Assembly: GCA_041603235.1 (NCBI GenBank)
Contig: JBFIES010000010.1
Span: 1 to 64,000, forward strand
DNA from: Panacagrimonas sp041603235
GTDB taxonomy: Bacteria > Pseudomonadota > Gammaproteobacteria > Nevskiales > Nevskiaceae
Direction: 5' to 3'
DNA length: 64,000 bases
The notes under the pieces are model-generated. The model searched no databases. It was given only the letters and a program-made list of their open reading frames with translations, and was not told where the DNA came from. Both the position numbers and the translations under genes were made by a program. How positions within the stretch are numbered: position 1 is the first letter of the stretch; each line of letters begins with the position of its first letter. Below are positions 25,439 through 34,886 of this stretch, in pieces.

Positions 25439-26463
25439 ACAGCGACTTCTTTTTCAGCCGGGAAAGTCGATGCGCAAGCGTGGATGCTGTTGCCGCCGCG
25501 TGCCTGAGCTACACGCAATGCTTCATCCGCACTGCTTATGGCCTGCTCAATATCAATGCGCGAAAAAGCATCAGGCTGCAGGGTCAGGACGCCCTGGCTC
25601 AGGGTCAATATTTTCTTGGGCCCGGCTGCATACGGTATGCCAAGTGCTTCCACGGCCATCCGTACTCGCTCCGCTGTCTTGGCCGCGCCCGGCGCATCGG
25701 TGCCGTAAAGCAGGGTGACGAAGCGCGTGCGCTCATAGCGGCACACCACATCGCCGGGTCGATGCAGGGAATAGTGCATGGCCAGCGCGGCGGCCCGAAT
25801 GCCACGATCCAGTGCAGCTGCCCCCTCGCGTTGGCCAAAATCCTGAATGTGGTCGAGTTCCGAAACGATCACGCTGATCGGGACGAGCGCTCGCAGCGCT
25901 CGACGCCATTCCCGACCTGCAATGTCGGCAAACTGGCGGCGTGCCAGCGCGCCGGTTTGCGGATCGTGAAGCACATCTGCGCGCAGCCTCAGTCGATCTT
26001 CAAGCAATGCAGCCAATGCGCTGAGGGCCGCTTCTCCGGCCTTGCTCAGCGTCTGGGGCTGCGTGTCCATCAAGCAAAGTACGCCGATTCGATTGCCGTC
26101 GTCACCGCGAAGCGCGATACCGGCAAAAAAACGAACGCCCGTTGCGCCCTGCACCAGAGGGTCTGTGGCCAGTTGCGGGTCTTTCGCAGCGTTCTCGATG
26201 ACCAGCATCTGGTCGCTGAGCAAGGCGCGGCGTGCAAATCCGGCATCCGGCGGCAGCGATCGCGAAAGGCCGCCGTGTACTGATGCCAGAAACTGTGCGT
26301 CACCCTCGACAACCCAGAAGGCGGCGAATGGCGCGTTGCCCAGGTTCGCCAGCAGGCTGGTCAGGCGATCCAGGCCTTCCTCGGTGTGCAGCGCAGACAA
26401 GCCCAGCTGTTCAGCATGGGGCGTTACGGGGGCCAGCGGAGAATCGTTGGTGTCGCTGCGCAT
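25435..26463 (-). CDS. GAF domain protein with degenerate GGDEF domain
   Basis: A 342-residue cytoplasmic protein. An N-terminal GAF sensor (about 25-155: PFAAFWVVEGDAQFLASVHGG, RFFAGIALRGDDGNRIGVLCLMD) is followed by a GGDEF-like domain (about 163-335). The entry motif is DPQTGALARRQF instead of D-LTGL-NRR. The active-site GGDEF is replaced by ERTRF in CRYERTRFVTLLYG. The catalytic acids and glycines are missing, so diguanylate cyclase activity is very unlikely. It may work as a binding or regulatory domain. Coupled to the HIT gene by a 4-nt overlap. Confidence 0.88.
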   Translation of the reverse strand: MRSDTNDSPLAPVTPHAEQLGLSALHTEEGLDRLTSLLANLGNAPFAAFWVVEGDAQFLASVHGGLSRSLPPDAGFARRALLSDQMLVIENAAKDPQLATDPLVQGATGVRFFAGIALRGDDGNRIGVLCLMDTQPQTLSKAGEAALSALAALLEDRLRLRADVLHDPQTGALARRQFADIAGREWRRALRALVPISVIVSELDHIQDFGQREGAAALDRGIRAAALAMHYSLHRPGDVVCRYERTRFVTLLYGTDAPGAAKTAERVRMAVEALGIPYAAGPKKILTLSQGVLTLQPDAFSRIDIEQAISSADEALRVAQARGGNSIHACASTFPAEKEVAV

Positions 26464-26663
26464 GGGATATGTGGACCAGGCGAATCAGGGTTCGGCGCAA
26501 TCTTAGCTCGCAATAGTGGATGTTCGCTGGTCATAAACTGGCTTGCCGGGTTCTGCAAGGAAAATGTGCCTTGTTGGTGCGCGCATTGATGCTGAACCGC
26601 CTAGCCCGGATAATTGGCGGCTCCGGTACACGCATCCGCGTGCATTGCTCAAATCGAACGTTT

Positions 26664-26990
26664 ATGCCTACCAAGACCCGAACCTACCGCGTCACCTTTC
26701 ACAATCAGGGCAAGGTGTATGAAATCTATGCCCGCAATGTCAGCCACGGCGGCATGCCGGGCTTCGTGGAAGTGGAGAAGCTCCTGTTTGGAGAAAATAG
26801 CACCCTGGTGATGGACACTTCAGAAGAAAAACTGAAGACGGAATTTGAGGGAGTAGAGCGCTTTTACGTGCCTTTGCACGCGGTTGTCCGGATTGACGAA
26901 GTCAGCAAGCAAGGTGCTGCCCGAATTTCTTCCGGTGGCGACAAGGTTCTGCCGTTTCCCATGATGTACGGCACCGAGACAAAAAACTGA
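26664..26990 (+). CDS. DUF1820 family protein
   Basis: A 108-residue soluble protein with the DUF1820 pattern: YRVTFHNQGKVYEIYARNVSHGGMPGFVEVEKLLFGE, then EEKLKTEFEGVERFYVPLHAVVRIDEV. The family is conserved in gammaproteobacteria and has no known function. The start is set at ATG 26664, since upstream residues do not match the family. Its stop codon seems to overlap the start of the next gene as CTGA. Confidence 0.92.
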   Translation: MPTKTRTYRVTFHNQGKVYEIYARNVSHGGMPGFVEVEKLLFGENSTLVMDTSEEKLKTEFEGVERFYVPLHAVVRIDEVSKQGAARISSGGDKVLPFPMMYGTETKN

Positions 26991-27757
26991 GCAGGTTCCG
27001 GTACGCAGTTCTGGGTAGCGGTAGCCACGGCAATGCCATCGTTGTCGAGGGTGGTGGCACCCGGGTGCTGGTGGACTGTGGCTTTGGCGTGCGCGAGTTG
27101 GCGTCCCGTGCAGCGCGAATCGGACTGGAACTGGGTTCGCTCGATGCGGTGCTGGTGACCCACGAGCACGGCGACCACATCGGCGGCGTTGCCCGTGTCG
27201 GGCGTGCGCTGAAGATTCCGCTGATGATGACCCGTGGCACCGCGCTCGGGCGTCGTGACTGGACGGGTTGTCAGGTGCAGCATATTTCGCCGCACCAGTC
27301 CTTTGTTCTGGGCGATCTGGATATCCAGCCCTTCCCCGTGCCCCACGATGCACGCGAGCCCTGCCATTTCACCTTTGTTCATGAATCCCGCCGGCTGGGC
27401 GTGGTTTCGGATCTGGGCCATGTCACGCCCCATGTCAGCCGTAGTCTGGACGCCTGCAATGCCTTGTTGCTGGAGTTCAATCACGACGTGGACATGCTCG
27501 CCCGCGGACCGTACCCGGCCCAGCTCAAGCGCAGGGTCGCTGGCGATCTGGGGCACCTGTCCAATATCCAGGCGGCTGAGTTGCTGCGCGGACTTGATCG
27601 CTCCCGCCTTCAGGCGCTGGTCCTGACGCATATCTCGCAGAAGAACAACACGCCGGAACTGGCGCGTGCGGCCGCCTGCGAGGCGCTGGACGATGATCCG
27701 GACTGGTGTATCTGCGCCGAGCAGGATCACGGCAGTGGCTGGCGAGAGGTCCATTGA
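26987..27757 (+). CDS. Metallo-beta-lactamase-fold hydrolase (YycJ/WalJ-like), apparent CTG start
   Basis: A 256-residue hydrolase of the metallo-beta-lactamase fold. The metal motif HEHGDH lies at residues 59-64, with later HDAREP and SDLGHVT as further ligand regions. The family begins M-R-F-x-x-L-G-S-G-S-x-G-N. In this frame LSRFRYAVLGSGSHGN begins at 26987, but the first ATG, GTG or TTG is GTG 27065, which would delete that conserved strand. No start codon of the usual types exists further up. CTG at 26987 overlaps the DUF1820 stop (CTGA) and has GAG 8 nt upstream, so translational coupling from a CTG codon is the best reading. Family members are nucleases or phosphodiesterases; the substrate here is unknown. 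Confidence 0.75.
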   Translation: MSRFRYAVLGSGSHGNAIVVEGGGTRVLVDCGFGVRELASRAARIGLELGSLDAVLVTHEHGDHIGGVARVGRALKIPLMMTRGTALGRRDWTGCQVQHISPHQSFVLGDLDIQPFPVPHDAREPCHFTFVHESRRLGVVSDLGHVTPHVSRSLDACNALLLEFNHDVDMLARGPYPAQLKRRVAGDLGHLSNIQAAELLRGLDRSRLQALVLTHISQKNNTPELARAAACEALDDDPDWCICAEQDHGSGWREVH

Positions 27758-27839
27758 GTCCGGATTCAAGACGGCTCAGGCCATCCGGTGTCGCCCCAAC
27801 TCCTAGTAGAATTACGTTCGTCCCCGCTTCGCTGATCCC

Positions 27840-30800
27840 ATGACTGTTCTCGTTGTTCCCTCGGCCGCGCGCCTCTCACCATTTCGTGTCGCGCGCCTGC
27901 TGGAGCGACTCAGACTCCATGCTCCCGGCCTGAGTGGATTGCTGGTGCAGGACTTCTTCCTGCTCAAGGGCGAGGCGGATCAGGAAAAATTGCGAGCCTT
28001 GCTGGGCGAAGGCCCTGCAACGCTGCCAGATGGCGATGCCCGCCTGTTCGTCGTGCCGCGCCTGGGCACACAGTCGCCGTGGAGCAGCAAGGCGACTGAC
28101 ATCGCCCGCGTTTGCGGTCTTTCCAGGCTGGAGCGAATCGAGCGCGGCCGGGTCGTGGTGCTGACGGGCGTGGAATCGCTTCCACCCGCGGCGCAGGGCG
28201 AATTGCACGATCCGATGATGGAGTCCGTGCTGCAGGATGTCGGCGCCCTTGAGCACGTGTTTGATACGCAGCCCGTTCGCACGCTGCGCCGGGTTCCGGT
28301 TCTGGCCGAGGGCGCCGGGGCGCTGGCAACTGCCAATCGCGAATGGGGGCTGGCGCTGTCGGATGACGAGATCGACTATCTGGTCGCGCACGCGCAGGAA
28401 TCCGGTCAGGACCCGACGGATGCCGAGCTGATGATGTTTGCGCAGGTCAACTCGGAACATTGCCGCCACAAGATCTTCAACGCTGAGTTCGTCGTCGACG
28501 GGCAGGCGCAGCCGCTGTCTCTGTTCCAGATGATCAAGGAGACATACAAGGCCAGCCCAGATGGCGTGCTGTCGGCCTACAAGGACAATTGCGCGGTCAT
28601 TGAAGGCAGCGAAAAGGCCATGCGCTGGTTCCCGGATGCTGAGCACGTCTGGTCAGGGCACGAAGAAGCGGTCGGCATCCTGATGAAGGTGGAAACGCAC
28701 AACCATCCCACGGGAATCTCACCTCATCCAGGCGCTGCGACGGGCGCCGGTGGCGAGATCCGCGATGAGGGCGCGACTGGTCGCGGCGGCAAGCCCAAGG
28801 CTGGAATGTGTGGCTTCAACGTCGCCAATCTGCACATTCCCGATTTCCCCCAGCCCTGGGAGGCGCCGCTGTCACGCCCACAGAACATGGCGTCGGCGCT
28901 GTCGATCATGCTCGAGGCGCCTATCGGTGCTGCTGCCTACAACAACGAATTCGGTCGCCCCAATCTGGTCGGCTATTTCCGGACGTTTGAGCAGGTCACC
29001 GATGACGGCCGCAATCGCGGTTATCACAAGCCGATCATGATCGCCGGCGGTTACGGCAACATCCGTCTGCCGCACGTGGAAAAGCGTGAGGTTGAGGTAG
29101 GCGCCAAGCTAATCGTGCTGGGCGGGCCGGCCATGCTGATCGGTCTGGGCGGCGGCGCGGCGAGTTCCATGGCCACCGGAACCTCGGACGCCGCACTGGA
29201 TTTTGCCTCCGTGCAACGGGCCAACCCCGAACTGGAGCGACGCTGTCAGGAAGTTATCGACGCCTGCTGGGCCATGGGGGAGGGCAACCCGATCCTGTCC
29301 ATCCACGACGTAGGCGCAGGCGGCATTTCCAATGCGCTGCCGGAGTTGGTCGATAGCGACGGTCGCGGCGGACATTTCCGGCTGCGGGATGTACTGAGCG
29401 CCGACCCGGCCTTGTCGCCGATGGAAATCTGGTGCAACGAGTCGCAGGAGCGCTACGTGCTGGCTGCAGACGACGCCGGCGTAGAAGTGCTTCGCGGAAT
29501 TTGCGCGCGTGAGCGCTGCCCGATGGCGGTTGTAGGCACCGCAACGGCCGAAGCGCAGCTGATTGTGGAAGATGCCGATGCCAGCCGGCCGGTGGATATG
29601 CCCATGCCGGTTCTGCTGGGCAAGCCGCCGAGACTGGTGCGGCGCAGCGAACGCACTCAGCCCCAATACAAAACACTGGAAGCCTGTGACCGGCTGGAGA
29701 CGCCCGCCGGATTTCTGGAGGCCACGCATCGCGTCCTGCGCCACCCCGCGGTTGCGAGCAAACAGTTTCTGATCACCATTGGTGATCGCACTGTGGGCGG
29801 CCTGACCGTTCGCGATCAGATGGTCGGTCCCTGGCAGGTTCCGGTCGCAGATTGTGGTGTGACCGCGACCGGCTTCGAGTCCATCAACGGCGAAGCCATG
29901 AGCGTGGGCGAGCGCCCGGTTCTGGCGCTGCTGGATGCTGCTGCGTCCGGCCGCATGGCTGTGGGCGAAGCCATCACCAACATCGCTGCGGCACGAATTG
30001 AAAAGCTGTCGGACATCCGGCTTTCAGCCAACTGGATGGCGGCCTGCGGGCAGGGCGACGAAGACGCCCGACTGTTTGATGCGGTCAAAGCGGTCGGAAC
30101 CGAGCTGTGCCCGCAACTGGGCATCTGCATTCCGGTGGGCAAGGATTCCCTGTCCATGAAATCGGTTTGGACTGGCCCGACCCCGGATTCACAGGACGCG
30201 CAGCCGCAGATGCAGACCGCGCCGATGACGCTGGTGGCAACCGCGTTCGCCCCTGTAAGCGACGTCAGGTCCAGTCTCACGCCGCAGCTGCAGATGGACC
30301 AGGGACCAACGCAGCTGCTGTTGATAGACCTGGGTAATGGACGCGATCGGCTGGGAGGCTCGATCTTCGCGCAGGTCACCAGTCAGATAGGCGATGTTGC
30401 GCCGGATCTGGACCAACCGGCGCAGTTGCGTGATGCCTTTGCGCTGATTCAGGACTGGAACGGGCAGCAGAAAATTCTCGCCTATCACGATCGCTCAGAC
30501 GGCGGCCTGCTGACTACGCTCTGCGAGATGGCATTTGCCGGACACTGCGGCCTGCGCGTCAGCGGCCTCAACGCTGCTGCATTGCTCAATGAAGAGCTCG
30601 GCATGCTCCTGCAGGTGGCGGATGCCGATGCCCAGGACATGCTTTCCGCAGCGCAGGCTCGCGGGCTCAGCGCTGCGCTGATCGGGCAGCCGCACGCGGA
30701 CGACAGAATCATCATTGCCCACGGCGAGCGCACCTTGCTGGATCAGTCGCGGGCGGCGCTCTATCGCATCTGGTCGGAGACCAGCTATCGCATGGCGCGC

Positions 30801-31703
30801 CTGCGCGACAACCCGGCCAGCGCTGATGAAGAGTTCGAGACTGCCGGCCGCGCCAGTGATCCAGGCTTGAGTGTCAGCCTGAGTTTTGATCCTGCGCAGG
30901 CCCCCGCTTTCTCAATCGGTGGAAAGGCAAAGCCGAAAGTCGCGATGCTGCGCGAGCAGGGGGTCAACGGACAGGCTGAGATGGCTTATGCATTTCATGC
31001 CGCCGGTTTTGAAAGTGTTGACGTGCATATGTCAGAAGTTCTCAGCGGAGAAACGCAGCTCGAGACATTCTCGGGTCTTGTTGCCTGTGGCGGCTTTTCC
31101 TATGGCGACGTGCTGGGAGCAGGCCAGGGCTGGGCCAGAAGCATCTTGTTCAACCCGCGTGCACGCGAAGCGTTTTCCACCTTCTTTGGTGACGAAAAGA
31201 AATTTGCGCTGGGCGTCTGCAACGGATGTCAGATGCTCGCTGGGCTCAGGGAGCTGATTCCCGGCGCAGAGTCATGGCCGATGTTCCGGCGCAATCGCTC
31301 GGAGCAGTTTGAGGCGCGCTGGTCGATGGTCGAGATTCTGGAGTCGAAGTCGGTATTCTTTTCCGATATGGCCGGCACGCGCATGCCGCTGGCCGTGGCA
31401 CATGGCGAGGGCCGTGCGGAATTCAAACTGGAGTCGCATCTGGGGGCGATGCAGGCAGGTGCACAGATCGCAATGCGCTACATCGAGCGCAGCGGTGAAG
31501 TCGCAAGCCGGTATCCGGCCAACCCCAACGGCTCGCCCGGTGGTATCACCGCGATCTGCAACGCAGACGGCAGGGTCACTGCCCTGATGCCGCATCCGGA
31601 GCGAAGCATCCATGGCGTGACGGGTTCCTGGTGGCCGCAAGCCGCCAAGGCGGAAAAGACGCCCTGGCTACGCATGTTCCAGAACGCGCGCGCCTGGGTC
31701 TGA
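27840..31703 (+). CDS. purL: Phosphoribosylformylglycinamidine synthase (FGAR amidotransferase)
   Basis: A 1287-residue large single-chain PurL, the form of gamma- and betaproteobacteria. It converts FGAR to FGAM in purine synthesis using ATP and glutamine. The synthase part carries NSEHCRHKIFNAEF and ETHNHPTGISPHPGAATGAGGEIRDEGATGRG. The C-terminal glutaminase has the nucleophile Cys1127 in GVCNGCQML and the catalytic histidine/glutamate in MPHPERSIHGVTGSWWP. It starts at ATG 27840, 82 nt after the hydrolase gene, and ends 12 nt before a convergent cytochrome gene. Confidence 0.98.
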   Translation: MTVLVVPSAARLSPFRVARLLERLRLHAPGLSGLLVQDFFLLKGEADQEKLRALLGEGPATLPDGDARLFVVPRLGTQSPWSSKATDIARVCGLSRLERIERGRVVVLTGVESLPPAAQGELHDPMMESVLQDVGALEHVFDTQPVRTLRRVPVLAEGAGALATANREWGLALSDDEIDYLVAHAQESGQDPTDAELMMFAQVNSEHCRHKIFNAEFVVDGQAQPLSLFQMIKETYKASPDGVLSAYKDNCAVIEGSEKAMRWFPDAEHVWSGHEEAVGILMKVETHNHPTGISPHPGAATGAGGEIRDEGATGRGGKPKAGMCGFNVANLHIPDFPQPWEAPLSRPQNMASALSIMLEAPIGAAAYNNEFGRPNLVGYFRTFEQVTDDGRNRGYHKPIMIAGGYGNIRLPHVEKREVEVGAKLIVLGGPAMLIGLGGGAASSMATGTSDAALDFASVQRANPELERRCQEVIDACWAMGEGNPILSIHDVGAGGISNALPELVDSDGRGGHFRLRDVLSADPALSPMEIWCNESQERYVLAADDAGVEVLRGICARERCPMAVVGTATAEAQLIVEDADASRPVDMPMPVLLGKPPRLVRRSERTQPQYKTLEACDRLETPAGFLEATHRVLRHPAVASKQFLITIGDRTVGGLTVRDQMVGPWQVPVADCGVTATGFESINGEAMSVGERPVLALLDAAASGRMAVGEAITNIAAARIEKLSDIRLSANWMAACGQGDEDARLFDAVKAVGTELCPQLGICIPVGKDSLSMKSVWTGPTPDSQDAQPQMQTAPMTLVATAFAPVSDVRSSLTPQLQMDQGPTQLLLIDLGNGRDRLGGSIFAQVTSQIGDVAPDLDQPAQLRDAFALIQDWNGQQKILAYHDRSDGGLLTTLCEMAFAGHCGLRVSGLNAAALLNEELGMLLQVADADAQDMLSAAQARGLSAALIGQPHADDRIIIAHGERTLLDQSRAALYRIWSETSYRMARLRDNPASADEEFETAGRASDPGLSVSLSFDPAQAPAFSIGGKAKPKVAMLREQGVNGQAEMAYAFHAAGFESVDVHMSEVLSGETQLETFSGLVACGGFSYGDVLGAGQGWARSILFNPRAREAFSTFFGDEKKFALGVCNGCQMLAGLRELIPGAESWPMFRRNRSEQFEARWSMVEILESKSVFFSDMAGTRMPLAVAHGEGRAEFKLESHLGAMQAGAQIAMRYIERSGEVASRYPANPNGSPGGITAICNADGRVTALMPHPERSIHGVTGSWWPQAAKAEKTPWLRMFQNARAWV

Positions 31704-31715
31704 TCGCCGCGGGGT

Positions 31716-32141
31716 CTATTTGGCTTGAGGCTGCTGTGCGGGTTTCAGGTCAAGAATCCAGCGCGCAATATCTTGGGCTTCGTCTTCCGAGATGTTGGGG
31801 TTGCTGATCATTGGCACAAACCCCCAGGCGCCTGCACCGCCAAAGCGAATTTTCGCCGCCAGTGCATCCAGCTGTGCCTGCGGGTCTTGCTTGTAGGCAC
31901 CCGAGTAGCGCAGCGCCACGGCCAGATACGGTGGGCCGATTCTCTGCCCTTCGGCTTCGTGGCAGGCATTGCAGCCGCGATCATTGAACAGTTTCTTCGC
32001 GCTGGCGTCGTCAAGCTCAGCTGCTGCCAGGGTCAGGGGCATCAGCAGCATGGCGCTCAGCAGGCCGATACTCGGCGCGCGGCGTAGAAGCGAGAACATG
32101 GCCGTGCGTCGTGACGTGGATGTTGATGTAGCCATTTTCAT
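31716..32141 (-). CDS. Class I c-type cytochrome
   Basis: A 141-residue small cytochrome. A long basic leader and hydrophobic segment (to about LAAAE, 42) forms the signal. The heme site CNACH is at 57-61 and the probable axial methionine is Met111 in WGFVPMISNPNISEDEAQDIARWIL, the c551/c5 pattern. The start ATG overlaps the stop of the upstream gene as ATGA; a second ATG at 32135 has better Shine-Dalgarno spacing. It is the likely electron acceptor or donor of the heme/beta-propeller protein encoded upstream. Confidence 0.92.
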   Translation of the reverse strand: MKMATSTSTSRRTAMFSLLRRAPSIGLLSAMLLMPLTLAAAELDDASAKKLFNDRGCNACHEAEGQRIGPPYLAVALRYSGAYKQDPQAQLDALAAKIRFGGAGAWGFVPMISNPNISEDEAQDIARWILDLKPAQQPQAK

Positions 32142-33952
32142 CGGTCCCCCGGATGAATCAGGACGCCCATTGAAGGTCCGGAACCTTCTGGGTAGTTGCC
32201 ATAGGATGCAATCAGGTCGCCGGTTTCTCCGTCAACGGCAACCTGGCGCAGATAGGCCATGCGTCGGGGCAGCGGCAGAACCGTGGAGATGCCGGTTTCC
32301 GGATCAAGGCGATAAATCACATCGCTGTTGGCATTGACCACCCACAGCACCTGACGTGATTCATCCCAGGTCACTGAATAGGGCGCCGCAGAGCGGTCCG
32401 GCATGTCGTAGGTGTTCAGCAGCTTGCCGTCGTGCATGCGGATCTTGGCGACCTGACCGCTGCCAAACAGTGCGACCCACAAATGGCCTGTGTTATCGAC
32501 GGACATGCGGCGAGGGCCGGTGCCTTCCCTGAACTCGACCAGCTTGTCGATCTTCTTGCTCTGCGTGTCGATGCAGGCGACGTGTCCGTTGACCTGTGAG
32601 TACCAGACGCATTTTCCGCCCTTGGGCAGCACCGCGGCATAGATCAGATGGTTGATCGGGCTCATGCCCTCAACCTTGTTGGTGTCGTAGAAAGCCACGT
32701 GACCCGTATCCGGATTGAGCGTGCCCATCTGATTGGAGCCGACCAGGGTGATCCAGATGTTGCCGTCAGAATCGCGCGCCAGATGTCCGCGGGAATCGAT
32801 GGACATGTCATGGACGATGGCCGCACCGCCCATCGATGCATCATCAGCCAGATTGGACGGGCGCAGGGTCCACATCGTCCACTTTTCATCCTTGGGCACG
32901 AAGCGGGCGAACTGATCGTTGTCGATCATCGATATCCAGAGGTTTCCGTCATCGTCCGGGATGATCGTGTGCGGGCCGGTCGAGCCATCAAACTCCGGTG
33001 CATACCACTTGGTCTCGCCGTTTTCGGGATTGAGGCGAACAATCTGGTTGCGACGGACATCAGCGCCCCACAGGTAGGGCGAGCCGGGGGCGGGGACCAT
33101 TTCCCTGACCAATGCCAGATCCGGAAACGCGAATTCCTTGATGACGGTGTTCTCGTTGACTGCGAGGTCGCCGCCGTAGTCGTAGGCGTCCCGATGCAGG
33201 CTGTCCGTGCTGTGCGGAAAGTGGCTGGCCAGATACTGGGCAATGATCTCGCCCTGCTTCAGGTTGAAGAAGTTGTAATCCGCATTCTGTGCTGTGAGCC
33301 AGTCAATGGCGTCGAGGCTGACCGGGCTTTCCAGCGGGAAAACCGAGTAATGCTTGGAGCGCATGTACTTGACCACCGTGCGCCAGGACTCATGGCGAAC
33401 TACCTTGCGCCATTCTTCGAGCGCCTTCTGGTCGCCTTCGGGCCCGCCGCTGACCGCTTCGATCTGCGCGGCATATTCGCGTACGCGCGGGCTCGCCATC
33501 TGATGGCAGCTGGAACAACCCGAGAGGGTGATGTTGCGCGCATCTCCCGCCGGCATCTGCTCAAACCAGGCGGAGGCGGGGACCTGATCGGCGATATTGC
33601 TGCTGTTTTTCAGAAACAGGGTTTTCTGTTCACCCTTGTTGGCCGAAGTCACCGCAACCGGTGTCTTGTCTGGCGGCTCGAAGCCCGGTTTGCTGACAGT
33701 CAGTACCGCCTGCTTGAGCGACTGATGTTTGCCGGTGGCGAGCTCGTAATGGCCCTGGGCATCCGTGAAGGTGGTGATGGCCGCTGCTCCGCGGGTTTCA
33801 TGAGGGAAACTCAGAGTGACCATCGCCTGAGCAACTGCTCGGGCGTCTTCGACTCTGACCACCTTGCCTGAAATGCTGGCAGCGCTGACGGAGACGGCGG
33901 TCGTCAGGCAGACCATGCTCAATATCAGGCGTGACGCGATACCTCGATCCAT
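32138..33952 (-). CDS. Exported protein with CarboxypepD-like, heme c and beta-propeller (Vgb/SMP-30-like) regions
   Basis: A 604-residue periplasmic protein. Signal peptide 1-24 (ends VSA); a carboxypeptidase-regulatory-like beta sandwich about 26-115 (SGKVVRVEDARAVAQAMVTLSFP); a heme c site CSSCH at 146-150; then a beta-propeller about 260-600 with repeats such as GNLWISMIDNDQFARF, GNIWITLVGSNQMGTLNP and GHLWVALFGSGQVAKI, the streptogramin-lyase/SMP-30 style. Several families of alcohol and quinoprotein-like dehydrogenases use this layout, but no cofactor motif proves one. GAGGA precedes the ATG. It is translationally coupled to the cytochrome c gene. Confidence 0.88.
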   Translation of the reverse strand: MDRGIASRLILSMVCLTTAVSVSAASISGKVVRVEDARAVAQAMVTLSFPHETRGAAAITTFTDAQGHYELATGKHQSLKQAVLTVSKPGFEPPDKTPVAVTSANKGEQKTLFLKNSSNIADQVPASAWFEQMPAGDARNITLSGCSSCHQMASPRVREYAAQIEAVSGGPEGDQKALEEWRKVVRHESWRTVVKYMRSKHYSVFPLESPVSLDAIDWLTAQNADYNFFNLKQGEIIAQYLASHFPHSTDSLHRDAYDYGGDLAVNENTVIKEFAFPDLALVREMVPAPGSPYLWGADVRRNQIVRLNPENGETKWYAPEFDGSTGPHTIIPDDDGNLWISMIDNDQFARFVPKDEKWTMWTLRPSNLADDASMGGAAIVHDMSIDSRGHLARDSDGNIWITLVGSNQMGTLNPDTGHVAFYDTNKVEGMSPINHLIYAAVLPKGGKCVWYSQVNGHVACIDTQSKKIDKLVEFREGTGPRRMSVDNTGHLWVALFGSGQVAKIRMHDGKLLNTYDMPDRSAAPYSVTWDESRQVLWVVNANSDVIYRLDPETGISTVLPLPRRMAYLRQVAVDGETGDLIASYGNYPEGSGPSMGVLIHPGDR

Positions 33953-34131
33953 GCCGGTTTTCCTCGGGCGCTAGGCTAATACCCGATGCTAGGCCCGCAG
34001 CTCATGTATCCGGAATCACGTAATCGGGTTAGTGCCAAACACCGAATGAGGAAACCCCTGGTGAGGCCTGGTCAGCGGGGGTGCGAAACAAGGCCGACGC
34101 TGCGGCCCCAGTCGAGCGGTGATGAGAGTGA

Positions 34132-34818
34132 CTAGAGCCCATTGGCCTTGATCGCCTTGATCGCAGCTTTCATTCGCAGCATCGAGAATAGGGCCAACAT
34201 CGAGGTCAGTCCTGCCTGCGCCCACTCTGCTTTCTTTTCGTCCGAAAATTCTGACACGCGTTCCATGAACGCTGCGATCTCTGCCTGCGCGAGGTCATCG
34301 GCACGTTGAACATAGATCTCGGCCAGGTCTGCGCTGAAGCCTTCTTTTTCGGTGAAGCCCGCGGCCCGCATATCTCCCCAGATGCCGACGATCTGTGCAT
34401 CGACGCGACTCAAATACCGCGCGCCGTTGCGGGTCACCAGTTCAATCGCGCCGACCTTGTGCATCGCCTTGGCATCGGTCTCGGCTTTCGGGTTTCGCTC
34501 TTTGACTGAAGCCAGAGGAACAAGGCTGTCATCGGCACCGAGCCGTGCAGCCAACAGTTCATCGAGGTGACGGATCGTGGCGGCATCCACCGGGACGGTG
34601 GCGTCGTGACTCGCCAGCGCTCGGCCAATCTCATCGAGCGACAAGCGCTTTTCCGATAACAGAGAACGAATGGTCTGGATGCCACGAACATGTTCTTCGC
34701 CGTATTCCGACACATTGGACTTGAGCTTTTTCGGGGGCGGCAGCAGTCCTTTGCGGAAGTAGACCCGAATCGCCTCGCGCTGAGCGCCCGTGCGCTGCTC
34801 CAACTCACTCATCTTCAT
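34132..34818 (-). CDS. MerR family transcriptional regulator (copy 1)
   Basis: A 228-residue regulator. MerR-type winged helix at 1-70: MKMSELEQRTGAQREAIRVYFRKGLLPPP, then SEYGEEHVRGIQTIRSLLSEKRLSLDEIGRAL. The C-terminal part is helical and has no metal-binding cysteines, so it senses something other than a metal. It has the same length as, and by eye about 60% identity to, the regulator at 39186-39872, including IVGIWGDMRAAGFTE and KKAEWAQAGLTSML. It is divergent from the AlkB-type gene, with paired palindromes between them. ATG 34818 was chosen by alignment to the paralogue; ATG 34812 is also possible. Confidence 0.9.
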   Translation of the reverse strand: MKMSELEQRTGAQREAIRVYFRKGLLPPPKKLKSNVSEYGEEHVRGIQTIRSLLSEKRLSLDEIGRALASHDATVPVDAATIRHLDELLAARLGADDSLVPLASVKERNPKAETDAKAMHKVGAIELVTRNGARYLSRVDAQIVGIWGDMRAAGFTEKEGFSADLAEIYVQRADDLAQAEIAAFMERVSEFSDEKKAEWAQAGLTSMLALFSMLRMKAAIKAIKANGL

Positions 34819-34886
34819 GACGCTTCGCAAATTCCTTGTTTTCCTGGCGGACACCCTGCGCCTGAGGGTTCGAGCCATTCTAACAA

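Noticed and set aside
27065..27757. GTG 27065 as start of the metallo-beta-lactamase-fold protein
   Set aside because: It would remove the conserved GSGSHGN strand that is present in frame upstream.
32648..33871. 407-codon plus-strand frame
   Set aside because: Antisense to the heme/beta-propeller gene; its translation has no family features.
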